A stretch of 35,487 nt of DNA from Streptomyces sp. S3(2020) (GCF_013044505.1 NZ_JABERD010000096.1:1-35487); one strand, 5' to 3'. Positions 7,261-15,189 are shown, counted from the stretch's first letter. Made by a program: numbers and translations. The notes: a model not told the origin generated them from the sequence alone.

Positions 7261-9228
7261 TCATGCGCGGGCCCCGCCGTTGCGGCGCAGCACCCCCAAG
7301 TGGGCGTAGTACTCGATGAGTTCGGGGGCGTCCACCGTGGCGGGGTTGACGACCTGTTCCGGCGGGGCGCCCTGGAGCAGCCGCTTCACGGGGACCTCCA
7401 GTTTCTTGCCGGTGCGGGTGTGCGGGACGGCCGGGACCTGGAGGATCTCGTCGGGGACGTGGCGGGGCGAGGCGCCGGTGCGGATGGCGTCGCGGATACG
7501 GTCGCGCAGGGCGTCGTCGAGTTCGACGCCGGCCGCCGGGACCACGAAGAGCGGCATCCAGTAGCCGCCGTCGGGTTCCTCCGCGCCGATGACCAGGGCC
7601 TCGGTGATCTCCGGGAGGCGTTCGACGACGTCGTGGATGTCGGCGCTGCCGAGCCGTACGCCGTTGCGGTTGAGGGTGGAGTCCGAGCGGCCGTGCACGG
7701 CGACCGAGCCGTGCGAGGTGAGGGTGATCCAGTCGCCGTGCCGCCACACTCCGGGGTACGCCGAGAAGTAGGCGTCGCGGTAGCGGCTGCCCTCGGGATC
7801 GTTCCAGAAGTACAGCGGCATCGACGGCATCGGGCGGGTGACGACCAGCTCGCCGACCTCGTCGACGACCGGGGCGCCCTCCGGGTCGTACGCGGCCAGC
7901 GCGACACCGAGGAAGGGGGCGGACAACTCCCCTGCCCAGACGGGGGTGTTGGGCGCGCTGCCCGCGAAGCCCGACACGACGTCCGTGCCGCCGCTGATCG
8001 AGGCGAGGAGGACCTCGCCGCCCACGTGGTCGCGGACCCAGGGGTAGGCGGAGGCCGGCAGGGTCGAGCCGGTGCAGCCGACGGCGCGGATCGCGGACAG
8101 GTCGTGCACGGAGGGGTCGATGCCGAACTTGGCCATGCCCAGCAGGTACTGGGGGCTGGTACCGAAGAGGGTGACCCGGTGCCGGGCGGCCAGCCGCCAC
8201 AGGATGTCCGGTTCGGTGAGCAGGGCCGGGCTGCCGTCGTAGGTGCAGGCGGTGGCGCCGGTCAGGAGGGTGGAGACGACCAGGTTCCACATCATCCAGT
8301 GGGTGGTGGTGTACCAGAGCAGTCGGTCGCCGGGACCGAGGTCGGAGTGCAGACCGAGGGTCTTGAGGTGTTCGAGGAGAACGCCGCCGTGGCCGTGGAC
8401 GATGCCCTTGGGCAGCCCGGTGGTACCGGAGGAGAAGACGACCCACAGAGGGTGGTCGAACGCAACGGGTACACACGCGAGTTCCTCGGTGCGGGTGGCC
8501 GCGTCCTCCCAGGGGAGCACCAGGGACGGGTAGTTCTCCGAGAGGCCCGGAAGGCCCACGTGGTCCACGAGGACCGTCGCCTTCAACGTGGGCAGTGCGC
8601 GGGCCAGTTCGAGGACCGCGGCACGGCGGTCGTGGCTGGTGCCGTTGAACAGATAGCCGTCGGCGGCGACCAGGACGGCGGGTTCGAGCTGACCGAAGCG
8701 GTCGGCGGCGGCCTGTGGCGCGTAGTCCTGCCCGCACACCGACCACACCGCGCCGAGGCTCGCCGCGGCCAGGAACGCGACGATCGCGTGCGGGGTGTTG
8801 GGGAGGTAGCCGACGACCCGGTCGCCCGCGCCCACGCCGAGGTCGCGCAGGGTGGCGGCGACGGAGGCGACCTGGGCGCGCAGCCGCCCGCCGGTCACCT
8901 CGTGGGCGGCACCGGTCTCGTCCAGGGCGACGATCGCCGTCTCCTCGGCGGCGAGGTCGCGCAGAGCGTGGTGGGTGTAGTTGAGGGTGGCGCCGGGGAA
9001 CCAGCGGGCGCCGGGCATCCTCTCCTCGGCGAGCACGCTCTCGTAGGGCGAGGACGCCTCGATGTCGAAGTACTCCCAGATCGCGGCCCAGAACCCTTCG
9101 AGGTCGGTGACGGACCAGCGGTGCAGGGTGGCGTAGTCGTCGGCGTCGAGGCCGTGGCGTCGGGCGAAGTCCGCGATACGGCTGCGTTCGACGGACTCCG
9201 GTCCGGGGGTCCAGAAGGGCGTGGTCAT
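7261..9228 (-). CDS. Acetoacetate--CoA ligase (acetoacetyl-CoA synthetase type)
   Basis: A 655-residue ANL-superfamily adenylating enzyme. The length, the N-terminal ACAS-type region (SVTDLEGFWAAIWEYFDI) and MPGARWFPGATLNYTHH are those of acetoacetyl-CoA synthetases. The P-loop SSGTTGLPKG is at residues 266-275, followed by IVHGHGG. The C-terminal domain has the HGRSDSTLNRNGVRLGSADIH hinge and a TGKKLEVPVKRLLQG catalytic lysine region. It converts a short beta-keto acid, typically acetoacetate, ATP and CoA to the CoA thioester. The ATG (9228) overlaps the stop of the upstream FAD hydroxylase in ATGA and has GAGGAG 14-9 bases upstream. It is the last gene of the four-gene operon, and its substrate may be a product of that pathway instead of generic acetoacetate. 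Confidence 0.92.
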   Translation of the reverse strand: MTTPFWTPGPESVERSRIADFARRHGLDADDYATLHRWSVTDLEGFWAAIWEYFDIEASSPYESVLAEERMPGARWFPGATLNYTHHALRDLAAEETAIVALDETGAAHEVTGGRLRAQVASVAATLRDLGVGAGDRVVGYLPNTPHAIVAFLAAASLGAVWSVCGQDYAPQAAADRFGQLEPAVLVAADGYLFNGTSHDRRAAVLELARALPTLKATVLVDHVGLPGLSENYPSLVLPWEDAATRTEELACVPVAFDHPLWVVFSSGTTGLPKGIVHGHGGVLLEHLKTLGLHSDLGPGDRLLWYTTTHWMMWNLVVSTLLTGATACTYDGSPALLTEPDILWRLAARHRVTLFGTSPQYLLGMAKFGIDPSVHDLSAIRAVGCTGSTLPASAYPWVRDHVGGEVLLASISGGTDVVSGFAGSAPNTPVWAGELSAPFLGVALAAYDPEGAPVVDEVGELVVTRPMPSMPLYFWNDPEGSRYRDAYFSAYPGVWRHGDWITLTSHGSVAVHGRSDSTLNRNGVRLGSADIHDVVERLPEITEALVIGAEEPDGGYWMPLFVVPAAGVELDDALRDRIRDAIRTGASPRHVPDEILQVPAVPHTRTGKKLEVPVKRLLQGAPPEQVVNPATVDAPELIEYYAHLGVLRRNGGARA

Positions 9229-10796
9229 CGGGTGGCGCTCCTCAACGGGCTGACGGTGGTGGGAAGTTCGGTGACATGGCGGCCGGTGCACAGCAGCGGC
9301 GCCCAGACCGCGGTGCCGGTGAAGTCGGCGCCGCCGCGCGGGAGGACGTCCAGGACCACGCGGTCGGGCCGCAGCAGGACCGCGTCCGCGCGACCGGACT
9401 CCAGCCAGCCGGCGAGGGTGCCGTCGTCGCCGGTGTCCCGTACGTCGAGGATCCGTGCGCCGATCCCTTCGGCGAGGGCCCGCACCGAGGGGGTGAGGGG
9501 CACCGCGGTCAGGACGGCGAAGGAGTCGCCGAGGAGGCCGTCGAGGCGGCTGCGGGTGCCGTCGGCGGTCACCCAGGGCTGGGGGCAGTGGGTGCCGCCG
9601 AGACGGCTGCGGCGGCTCAGCGGGCCCGGCCGCAGAGCGCGGCCGAGGTCGCGGGTGGCGGCCCCCGTCACACCGGGGACGCGGCAGGCCGCGCTCACGG
9701 CGGTGCGGCGCAGGGCGGCGGCACGGTCCTGGCCGCCGGTCATGGCCCAGCCCATGGCGACCGCGAGCCGGATCACATGCAGGGCGTGCGGCTTGCGTTC
9801 CCGCTCGTACGTCTCCAACAGCCGTTCGTCGGCGCCCTGCTGGAGGACCCGGGCCAGTTTCCAGGTCAGGTTGTAGGCGTCCCGCAGTCCCGCGCACAGT
9901 CCCTGTCCGACGAACGGCGGGGTGAGATGCGCGGCGTCGCCGAGCAGGAACATCCGGCCCCGGCGCCAGCGGTCGGCGATGCGGGCCCGGAAGGTGTACC
10001 GCGCCTGGCGGATGACGTGGAAGTCGTCGACGCCCAGGATGTCCACCCAGGGCGCGACCAGCTCGCGCAACAACCCGTCGTCGAGCTGCTGCCCCTCCTC
10101 CAGTCGGAACTCCCAGCGGTAGCGGTCCTCGCCGATGCGCATGAAGGTGGCGGGGCGGTGCGGGTCGCAGACCTGGTCGACGCCCTCCCAGCAGCGGACG
10201 GCGGCTTTCGTCGTCACGTCGATGACGGTCCAGTGCTCCTCGAAGCGCAGGTCCTCCCACTCGGCGCCGATCGCGGCGCGGATGAGGCTGCCCGCGCCGT
10301 CACAGCCGAGCAGTGCGTCCGCGAGCAGCACATGCTCGCCCTCGCCGTCGCGATAGATGACACGCGCCGGCCCGTCCACGCCGTCCTCGACCGCCGTCAC
10401 CTCGACCCCGCCGCGCAACTCGCACTCCGGGCGGCGGACCAGCTCGTCCCGCAGGATCCGCTCCAGTTCGGGCTGGTCGAACATGCTGGTCTGCGGGAAG
10501 CCGTGGCGGCCCTGCGGGGACTGCGGGAACTCGGTGATCACCCGGTGCCGGGCGTCCAGCAGCCTGAGACCGCGCGCGGGACGGGCCACGGCGGCGAACG
10601 CGTCGGCGACACCGGCGGCCTGGAGGATCCGGCGCACCTCGTCGTCGGTGGCGACGGCCCGTGGAAGGGGGTACACGTCCCGGTGGCGTTCCAGGACGAC
10701 ACTGCGGACGCCGTGCCGGGCCAGGAGGAGGGCAGCGGTCACGCCCACGGGCCCGGCACCGACGATCACCACGGGCACGTGGGGGTCGGCACTCAC
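9225..10796 (-). CDS. FAD-dependent aromatic hydroxylase (MhpA-like)
   Basis: A 523-residue class A flavoprotein monooxygenase. It has the FAD-binding GxGxxG in VVIVGAGPVGVTAALLLARHG near the N terminus, the DG motif in ALLGCDGAGSLIR, and the GD motif in FLLGDAAHLTPPFVGQG followed by LRDAYNLTWKLA. The C-terminal thioredoxin-like extension is typical of the MhpA/phenol-hydroxylase branch, which hydroxylates phenolic rings with NAD(P)H and O2. GTG at 10796 overlaps the preceding hydrolase stop in GTGA, which fixes the start. In context it most likely makes the catechol or hydroquinone substrate of the ring-cleaving enzyme encoded first in the operon. The exact substrate is unknown. Confidence 0.9.
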   Translation of the reverse strand: MSADPHVPVVIVGAGPVGVTAALLLARHGVRSVVLERHRDVYPLPRAVATDDEVRRILQAAGVADAFAAVARPARGLRLLDARHRVITEFPQSPQGRHGFPQTSMFDQPELERILRDELVRRPECELRGGVEVTAVEDGVDGPARVIYRDGEGEHVLLADALLGCDGAGSLIRAAIGAEWEDLRFEEHWTVIDVTTKAAVRCWEGVDQVCDPHRPATFMRIGEDRYRWEFRLEEGQQLDDGLLRELVAPWVDILGVDDFHVIRQARYTFRARIADRWRRGRMFLLGDAAHLTPPFVGQGLCAGLRDAYNLTWKLARVLQQGADERLLETYERERKPHALHVIRLAVAMGWAMTGGQDRAAALRRTAVSAACRVPGVTGAATRDLGRALRPGPLSRRSRLGGTHCPQPWVTADGTRSRLDGLLGDSFAVLTAVPLTPSVRALAEGIGARILDVRDTGDDGTLAGWLESGRADAVLLRPDRVVLDVLPRGGADFTGTAVWAPLLCTGRHVTELPTTVSPLRSATR

Positions 10797-11731
10797 TGCG
10801 CGTCCGTCACCGGCGTGCGCTGCTCGCCGAGGTCGATCCGTCCGTCGTCGGTGGCGATCGTCGCGGTGATCACGTCGCCGTGGCGCAGGTAACGGGGGTT
10901 CCTGGCCTGGGACTTGAAGAACGCCCTCCACTTCAGCGCGGGCGGCAGCAGCGCACCGATCTTCTCGACGGCCTTCGGCGGGGCCTTGAGGGCGGTGCCG
11001 CCGGGGGTGCCGGTCAACAGCAGGTCGCCGGGGTCGAGGGTCTGGAAGCGGGCCAGCAGGGTGAGTGCCTGCGCCGGGCGGACGATCATGTCGGCGAGGG
11101 TGCGGTCCTGACGCGGATCGCCGTTGACGCTCAACTTCAGCCGCAGGTCCAGAAGACGGTCGAAGTCCTCCGGCTCCAGCAGCGTCAGGTGCGGCCCGGT
11201 GGGCGTGAAGGTGGGGTACGACTTGCTCTCGTAGAACTGCGTCCTGGTGAGCTGTACGTCCCGCGCGCTGATGTCGTCGGTGACGACCAGCCCGGCGACG
11301 TACGACGGCAGGTCCCGCTCCTCGACGACGGTGCCGACCGGCAGCGGTGCCCCCATGACCAGCCCGAGTTCGATCTCGTAGTCGAGGAACCGCACGTGCG
11401 GCGGCCGGACGACGGTCTCGCCGGGGCCGCTGACCGAGCCGGAGGCCTTGCGGAAGAAGGCGGGCGGGATGTCACCGGTGAAGCCCGAATCGCGGGCGTG
11501 GCTGCGGTAGTTGACCATCTGGCACACCACCCGGCACGGGGTCGTGACCGGGGAGAGGGCCACCAGGTCGGCGACGGGTGTGCCGGGCTCGTCGGAGGCG
11601 GCGGCCTCGCGGACGGCGTCCCGGTCCGCGAGCAGTTCGGCGGTGGTGGCGGCCTTGGTGCCGACGGGGACGGCGCGCTCGCCTCGTACGACCCACCAGC
11701 CGTCGGCGGTGCGCAGGACGTTGGTGCTCAT
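10793..11731 (-). CDS. Fumarylacetoacetate hydrolase (FAH) family protein
   Basis: A 312-residue member of the FAH superfamily, which hydrolyses C-C bonds of, isomerises or hydrates ring-cleavage products. A short N-terminal domain is followed by the catalytic domain with the metal-binding FLDYEIELGLVMGAPLP, the VVTDDISARDVQLTR block, and GDLLLTGTPGGTA near the end. This size matches fumarylpyruvate/acylpyruvate hydrolases and HpcE-like enzymes, not the longer eukaryote-type fumarylacetoacetase (about 420 residues). The ATG at 11731 overlaps the stop of the upstream dioxygenase in ATGA. In the operon it should act on the product of ring cleavage. The next step, acetoacetate activation, suggests that the released keto acid could be acetoacetate-like. 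Confidence 0.9.
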   Translation of the reverse strand: MSTNVLRTADGWWVVRGERAVPVGTKAATTAELLADRDAVREAAASDEPGTPVADLVALSPVTTPCRVVCQMVNYRSHARDSGFTGDIPPAFFRKASGSVSGPGETVVRPPHVRFLDYEIELGLVMGAPLPVGTVVEERDLPSYVAGLVVTDDISARDVQLTRTQFYESKSYPTFTPTGPHLTLLEPEDFDRLLDLRLKLSVNGDPRQDRTLADMIVRPAQALTLLARFQTLDPGDLLLTGTPGGTALKAPPKAVEKIGALLPPALKWRAFFKSQARNPRYLRHGDVITATIATDDGRIDLGEQRTPVTDAQ

Positions 11732-12846
11732 GAGTTCATCGCTTTCATCAGGCCCAGCAGACGCGCGGGGTCGAGTTCGTTGTCACCGCGCAGCGCGTGC
11801 AGCACCTCGCGGACCTTGGCGGGAGTGGGACCGGCGCCCAGGAAGTCCCGGGTGGCGGGCGGCCCCCACTGGGCGAGGCCGCTCGCCGACATCGCCGCCC
11901 AGCCGGGCTCGACGTCGCAGGAGAACAGGTCGCCGTCGGCGAAGTGCTCCAGCATGAAGTGGTCGGGGTCGCGCCAGTAGTCGAAGAGCTGGCTGCCCTG
12001 GATGTGCCGGCCGATGCCCCAACTCCGCTTGTAGCCCCGCTCGTTCAGGTACTCGCCGCCGACGGCGATCGCGTCCAGGTCGGTGACCTGGTAGGCGGAG
12101 TGGACGTAACCGTTGCCCGGCCCCAGGTGCATGGCCAGCGTGTGGTGATCGGCCGGTACGCCACCGAGGTCGCAGCGGAGGAACGCCATCGTCGGGCCCC
12201 GGTCGCGCTGCCCGTCCAGGAACAGGAAGTCGGACACGATCATCCCGAGCGTGTCCAGGTACCAGTCCAGGGCCCGGGTGAACACCCGGGTCTCCAGCAC
12301 CACATGGCCGAGCCGCTGGATCCGGGAGGGCTCGCGCGGCGGACGCTGGGTGGTGTTCGTACGACGGTGATCCGTGCCGGAGTTCAGCACCAGCGGCCGC
12401 TGGCCCGGCAGTTCCGGCAGCCGCTCGGCGCAGTGCGCCACGCGGACCGGGAAGCCCGAGGGGTCGAGCAGGTCGACCGCGTGACCGCCGCCGGGGACGT
12501 CCGCCTCCCGCACGGACGTCCCCGTGGCGCGGGCCAGCCGGTCGAGGTCGGCGCGTTCGGCCGCGCGGAAGGCCGGGCCGATGAAGCGGGACGTGCGCCC
12601 CTTGCGGATCACCATGCAGGGCGAGCCCGCGAAGGTGCCCCGCAGCCACAGTTCGGTGTCGGTGCGGGCGGCGATCTGGAAGCCGAAGTCCCGGGCGAAG
12701 ACCTCCGCACGGTCCAGGTCGGGTTTCTGGAACTCCAGCCAGGCCAGGTCGGCCACTTTGATCACCGGATTCCGGGAGCGACCGGGGTGTTCGCCCCGTA
12801 GGGCGCCCCGCTCGCTGTGGAGGTCCTGATGAGCCGTCTTGGACAT
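11728..12846 (-). CDS. VOC-superfamily extradiol-type ring-cleavage dioxygenase
   Basis: A 372-residue protein with two vicinal-oxygen-chelate modules (about 28-140 and 176-305). The second carries a complete 2-His-1-carboxylate set: His181 in RLGHVVLE, His234/235 in ADHHTLAMH, and Glu300 in HFMLEHFAD, plus YVHSAYQVTDLDAI. These correspond to the Fe(II) ligands of type I extradiol dioxygenases such as BphC and catechol 2,3-dioxygenase. The substrate is unknown. I take ATG 12846 because GGAGG lies 6 bases upstream; an ATG at 12888 would start inside the operator region. It is the first gene of the catabolic operon, divergent from TetR 12983. Confidence 0.88.
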   Translation of the reverse strand: MSKTAHQDLHSERGALRGEHPGRSRNPVIKVADLAWLEFQKPDLDRAEVFARDFGFQIAARTDTELWLRGTFAGSPCMVIRKGRTSRFIGPAFRAAERADLDRLARATGTSVREADVPGGGHAVDLLDPSGFPVRVAHCAERLPELPGQRPLVLNSGTDHRRTNTTQRPPREPSRIQRLGHVVLETRVFTRALDWYLDTLGMIVSDFLFLDGQRDRGPTMAFLRCDLGGVPADHHTLAMHLGPGNGYVHSAYQVTDLDAIAVGGEYLNERGYKRSWGIGRHIQGSQLFDYWRDPDHFMLEHFADGDLFSCDVEPGWAAMSASGLAQWGPPATRDFLGAGPTPAKVREVLHALRGDNELDPARLLGLMKAMNS

Positions 12847-12873
12847 GACGTCCTCCAAGCAACATTGCCGTAA

Positions 12874-12887
12874 TGATGAAATCATCA
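12874..12887. promoter_or_regulatory. Operator-like palindrome 1 of the catabolic operon
   Basis: TGATGAAATCATCA has perfect 6-bp arms around AA. It overlaps the -10 position predicted for the minus-strand operon: TTGACG at 12910-12905 is followed 17 bases later by this site. It matches 12929-12942 at 12 of 14 positions. Confidence 0.65.
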
Positions 12888-12890
12888 AGT

Positions 12891-12910
12891 TTGACGCGAC
12901 TCATCGTCAA
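12891..12910. promoter_or_regulatory. Inverted repeat and candidate -35 (TTGACG) of the catabolic operon
   Basis: TTGACG (12891-12896) and CGTCAA (12905-12910) are perfect 6-bp arms 8 bases apart. On the minus strand the right arm reads TTGACG, a good -35 hexamer for the operon starting at 12846. Confidence 0.45.
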
Positions 12911-12928
12911 GGGGTTCCGAGAAAGAAT

Positions 12929-12942
12929 TGATGGACTCATCA
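12929..12942. promoter_or_regulatory. Operator-like palindrome 2, near the TetR promoter
   Basis: TGATGGACTCATCA is the second copy of the TGATG-N4-CATCA element, 55 bases from the first. It lies just before the probable TetR -35 region (TTGCTG 12946-12951). One site on each divergent promoter is the usual layout for a TetR repressor controlling itself and its target operon. Confidence 0.65.
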
Positions 12943-12970
12943 GAATTGCTGACGTATCCGCCGCCGCGAC

Positions 12971-12976
12971 TAGACT
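12971..12976 (+). promoter_or_regulatory. -10 box of TetR 12983, leaderless type
   Basis: TAGACT is separated by 6 bases from the ATG at 12983, with no Shine-Dalgarno sequence. TTGCTG (12946-12951) or CTGACG (12949-12954) could be the -35. Confidence 0.5.
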
Positions 12977-12982
12977 CGGCCC

Positions 12983-13618
12983 ATGTCTTCGTCAGCCCCG
13001 CCCCGCAACCGCTTCGAGCGTCGCCGCGCCGAGACCCGTCAGGCCCTGGTCCGCGCGGCCCGGCAGATCCTCGCCGAGACCGGGGACACCAGCGCCAGCA
13101 TCCAGGCGATCGCCGAGCGGGCGGACGTCGGTTTCGGATCGTTCTACAACCACTTCGCGTCGAAGACGGAGCTGTTCGACGCTGCCGTGATGGACGCGCT
13201 GGAGGAGTTCGGCCAGACCTTCGACGAGCGGCTGACCGGGATCGACGACCCGGCGGAGCTCGTCGCGGCGGGCTTCCGGCTCAGCACCCGGATGGCCGAC
13301 TCACATCCCGAGCTGATGCAGGTGCTGCGCCGGCGCGGACTCGGCTGCCTCCACTCGGAGAACGGCCTGACCTCCCGGGCCCTGCGCGATCTCCAGGCCG
13401 GCATGGCCTCCGGCCGCTTCACCGCCGTGGAGCCGGTCGTGGCCCTGTCCGCGCTGGGCGGCACGCTGCTGTCCCTGCTGGAGCTGCGGTTCACCCGACC
13501 CGAGCTGGACGGGGACGAGGCCGCCTCGAACCTCGCCGAGATGGTGCTGCGCATGCTGGGCCTCGCCCCCGAGGACGCCCACGAGGTGGCCCGTCGACCG
13601 CTGCCCGGCCTCGACTGA
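12983..13618 (+). CDS. TetR-family regulator of the divergent catabolic operon
   Basis: A 211-residue TetR protein. The N-terminal HTH (about 15-62) reads RQALVRAARQILAETGDTSA then IQAIAERADVGFGSFYNHFASKTELFDA, with the recognition helix around VGFGSFYNHF. The rest is a helical ligand-binding domain of normal length. It is divergent from the dioxygenase-FAH-hydroxylase-ligase operon, with two matching palindromes in the 136-bp gap, so it is probably an autorepressor released by a pathway intermediate. Its C-terminal half is clearly related to the TetR remnant at 17374-17748 (shared DDPAE, RLxxRM, ARRPLP positions). It has a leaderless-type start. Confidence 0.9.
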   Translation: MSSSAPPRNRFERRRAETRQALVRAARQILAETGDTSASIQAIAERADVGFGSFYNHFASKTELFDAAVMDALEEFGQTFDERLTGIDDPAELVAAGFRLSTRMADSHPELMQVLRRRGLGCLHSENGLTSRALRDLQAGMASGRFTAVEPVVALSALGGTLLSLLELRFTRPELDGDEAASNLAEMVLRMLGLAPEDAHEVARRPLPGLD

Positions 13619-13658
13619 GACCACACCACCGAGGCCGTACCGCCCACAGAGCGATTAA

Positions 13659-13676
13659 TTGCACATCTATGAGCAG
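13659..13676 (+). promoter_or_regulatory. Shared 18-bp operator element, copy A
   Basis: TTGCACATCTATGAGCAG. With copy B on the other strand it forms a 48-bp inverted array (TTGCACATC at 13659-13667, GATGTGCAA at 13698-13706) before TetR 13745. It matches copy B at 15/18 and copy C (upstream of the kinase) at 13/18. Confidence 0.6.
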
Positions 13677-13688
13677 GAAGATAGTTTC

Positions 13689-13706
13689 TTGCCCATTGAT
13701 GTGCAA
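13689..13706 (-). promoter_or_regulatory. Shared 18-bp operator element, copy B
   Basis: Read on the minus strand: TTGCACATCAATGGGCAA. It matches copy C upstream of the PASTA kinase (17286-17303) at 15 of 18 positions. It lies 38 bases before the TetR start codon at 13745. Confidence 0.65.
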
Positions 13707-13744
13707 CTATTTGGTGTCTCCCTCGCTCCACCGGAGGTACCGAT

Positions 13745-14380
13745 GTGACCAGCCGACCAGCCCCGCAGGCGCCGCCCCGGCATACGCCACGCGCCACCCG
13801 CACCCGCATCCTGGAGGCGGCCCGGCGGGAACTGGGCCGTGATCCCGACAGCAGCCTCGCCGACATCGCCGAGGCCGCCGGGGTGGCCCGGCGGACCGTC
13901 TACGGGCACTTCGCCGGGCGGGCCGCACTGGTGGAGGGACTCGCCGAGGACGCCGCGGAGGCGATCCGGCTCGCGGTCGCCGTCCAGCGGGTCCCCTCCC
14001 CCGACGCCACGGCCGCGCTGGCCCGCTTCGTCCTGACGCTGTGGCCGGTCGGCGACCGTTTCCGCGTCCTGATCGGCCTCGCCCACCAGGACCTCGGTCC
14101 GGGCCGGATCGCCGCGCTCCTCTCCCCGGCCCGCGACACGGTCGCCGGGATCCTCGCCCGCGGCCAGCGCCAGGGCGTCTTCCACACCGGTCTTCCGCCG
14201 GGCCCGCTCAGCAGGGCCCTGGAGGCACATCTGCTGGCGCTGCTCGACAGCGTCAACTCCGGCGTCTGGGCCGACGACGGCACGTCCGCCGCGGCCGCCG
14301 CCCTGATCGCCGCGGGTGTCCCCAGCGACATCGCGGTGTCCACGGTCCGGCGTCTGCACGGCGCCCGGCCGACCCTCTGA
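13745..14380 (+). CDS. TetR-family regulator upstream of the LmeA-like gene
   Basis: A 211-residue TetR protein starting at GTG 13745, with GGAGG (13733-13737) 7 bases upstream; the ATG at 13743 runs straight into a stop. The HTH is at about residues 17-65 (TRILEAARRELGRDPDSSLA, then IAEAAGVARRTVYGHFAGRAAL, recognition helix around RRTVYGHF). Ten bases separate it from the LmeA-like gene, so the two are probably one transcript. The two 18-bp elements just upstream suggest autoregulation, and the third copy before the kinase gene at 17191 suggests a shared regulon. It is not closely similar to the TetR at 12983. Confidence 0.9.
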   Translation: MTSRPAPQAPPRHTPRATRTRILEAARRELGRDPDSSLADIAEAAGVARRTVYGHFAGRAALVEGLAEDAAEAIRLAVAVQRVPSPDATAALARFVLTLWPVGDRFRVLIGLAHQDLGPGRIAALLSPARDTVAGILARGQRQGVFHTGLPPGPLSRALEAHLLALLDSVNSGVWADDGTSAAAAALIAAGVPSDIAVSTVRRLHGARPTL

Positions 14381-14390
14381 AGGAGAGCCC

Positions 14391-15146
14391 ATGTACGAAC
14401 ACGAGTACGGCGACGCCACGTCGTACGCGTCCCGTCCGCCCCGCCGGTTCCGTCACCCCGCGGTCGTCGCGGGGGCCGCCGCGCTCACCCTGGTCCTCGT
14501 CCCCGTGGCGGCCGACCGGTTCGCGGCGGCGCGCGTCGAGTCCAACACCGCGCAGGCGTTCCAGGAGGGCATGGACACGCCCCAGCGGCCGGAGGTCCAC
14601 GTCCGAGGCTTCCCCGTCCTGACCCAGATGGCCTCCGGGTCCCTGCGGCAGGTGGACATCACCGCGCACGACATACCCGCCGACGGCTCCGCCCGTCCGC
14701 TGCCGGTGTCCCGGCTGGACCTCCGGCTGAACGGGCTGACGAGGTCCGCCGACGACACCGAGGCACGGGCCCGCAGCGCGCGGGCCACCGCCTCTCTGAC
14801 CTACGCCGACGTTTCGGACGCCCTCGGCCCGGAGGTCTCCCAGGGCGCCGGCCGCGATCAGGTCGCCGCGCGAATTCGGCTGCCGTTCGGCGACGAGGCC
14901 ACCGTCACGGCACGCGTCTCGGTGGTCTCCGGCAACCGCATCGCCTTCGAGGACTTCCAGGTCACGGGCGGTCCGCTGCCCGACGCGGGGCGCAAGGTGC
15001 TGGAGACGGTCTTCGACCGTCCGATCCAACTGGAGAACATCCCCGAGGGCCTGACCCTGCGCTCGGTCACCACCTCTGCGGACGGGCTGACCGCCCGGTT
15101 CTCCGGCACGTCGGTCACGTTCCACCCGGAGAACCAGAGCACTTGA
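14391..15146 (+). CDS. DUF2993/LmeA-like phospholipid-binding protein
   Basis: A 251-residue protein with a short Tyr/Ser/Arg-rich cytoplasmic N terminus and one membrane segment or uncleaved signal (about 24-42, VVAGAAALTLVLVPVAADRF). An extracytoplasmic DUF2993 domain follows, recognisable by RVESNTAQAFQ, the G-F-PxLxQ block (VRGFPVLTQMASGSLRQVDI) and LPDAGRKVLETVFD. The family includes mycobacterial LmeA, a periplasmic phospholipid-binding protein needed for lipomannan maturation; the streptomycete role is not established. AAGGAGAG precedes the ATG. The stop codon lies inside the 8-bp tandem repeat at 15137-15168, and a strong hairpin follows. Confidence 0.85.
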   Translation: MYEHEYGDATSYASRPPRRFRHPAVVAGAAALTLVLVPVAADRFAAARVESNTAQAFQEGMDTPQRPEVHVRGFPVLTQMASGSLRQVDITAHDIPADGSARPLPVSRLDLRLNGLTRSADDTEARARSARATASLTYADVSDALGPEVSQGAGRDQVAARIRLPFGDEATVTARVSVVSGNRIAFEDFQVTGGPLPDAGRKVLETVFDRPIQLENIPEGLTLRSVTTSADGLTARFSGTSVTFHPENQST

Positions 15147-15168
15147 GCACTTGAGCACTTGAGCACTT
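15137..15168 (+). repeat. Four tandem copies of GAGCACTT, containing the LmeA-like stop codon
   Basis: Perfect 8-bp unit repeated four times. The first copy encodes the last residues and the TGA (15144-15146) spans the first and second copies. Adding or losing units downstream would not alter the protein. Confidence 0.9.
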
Positions 15169-15189
15169 GGGCTCTGGGCTCTGGGCTCT
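15169..15189 (+). repeat. Three tandem copies of GGGCTCT
   Basis: Perfect 7-bp unit repeated three times and continuing into GGGC, directly abutting the 8-bp repeats. It separates the stop codon from the terminator hairpin at 15199. Confidence 0.9.

Noticed and set aside
7300..9876. 858-codon open frame on the plus strand opposite the acetoacetate-CoA ligase, and similar long frames such as 2171-3982 and 3904-6231 on the minus strand opposite mutA and mutB
   Set aside because: Their translations are Arg/Gly/Asp/Val-rich with no family features, while the opposite strand encodes full-length conserved enzymes. Long antisense frames are expected at this GC content.
12847..12888. Upstream ATG (12888) as start of the VOC dioxygenase
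   Set aside because: It would translate the operator and promoter region. GGAGG before ATG 12846 and the position of the first conserved residues favour the shorter protein.
15137..15189. Tandem repeats considered as a CRISPR or attachment site
   Set aside because: Units are 7-8 bp with no spacers, and no cas, integrase or tRNA gene is nearby.
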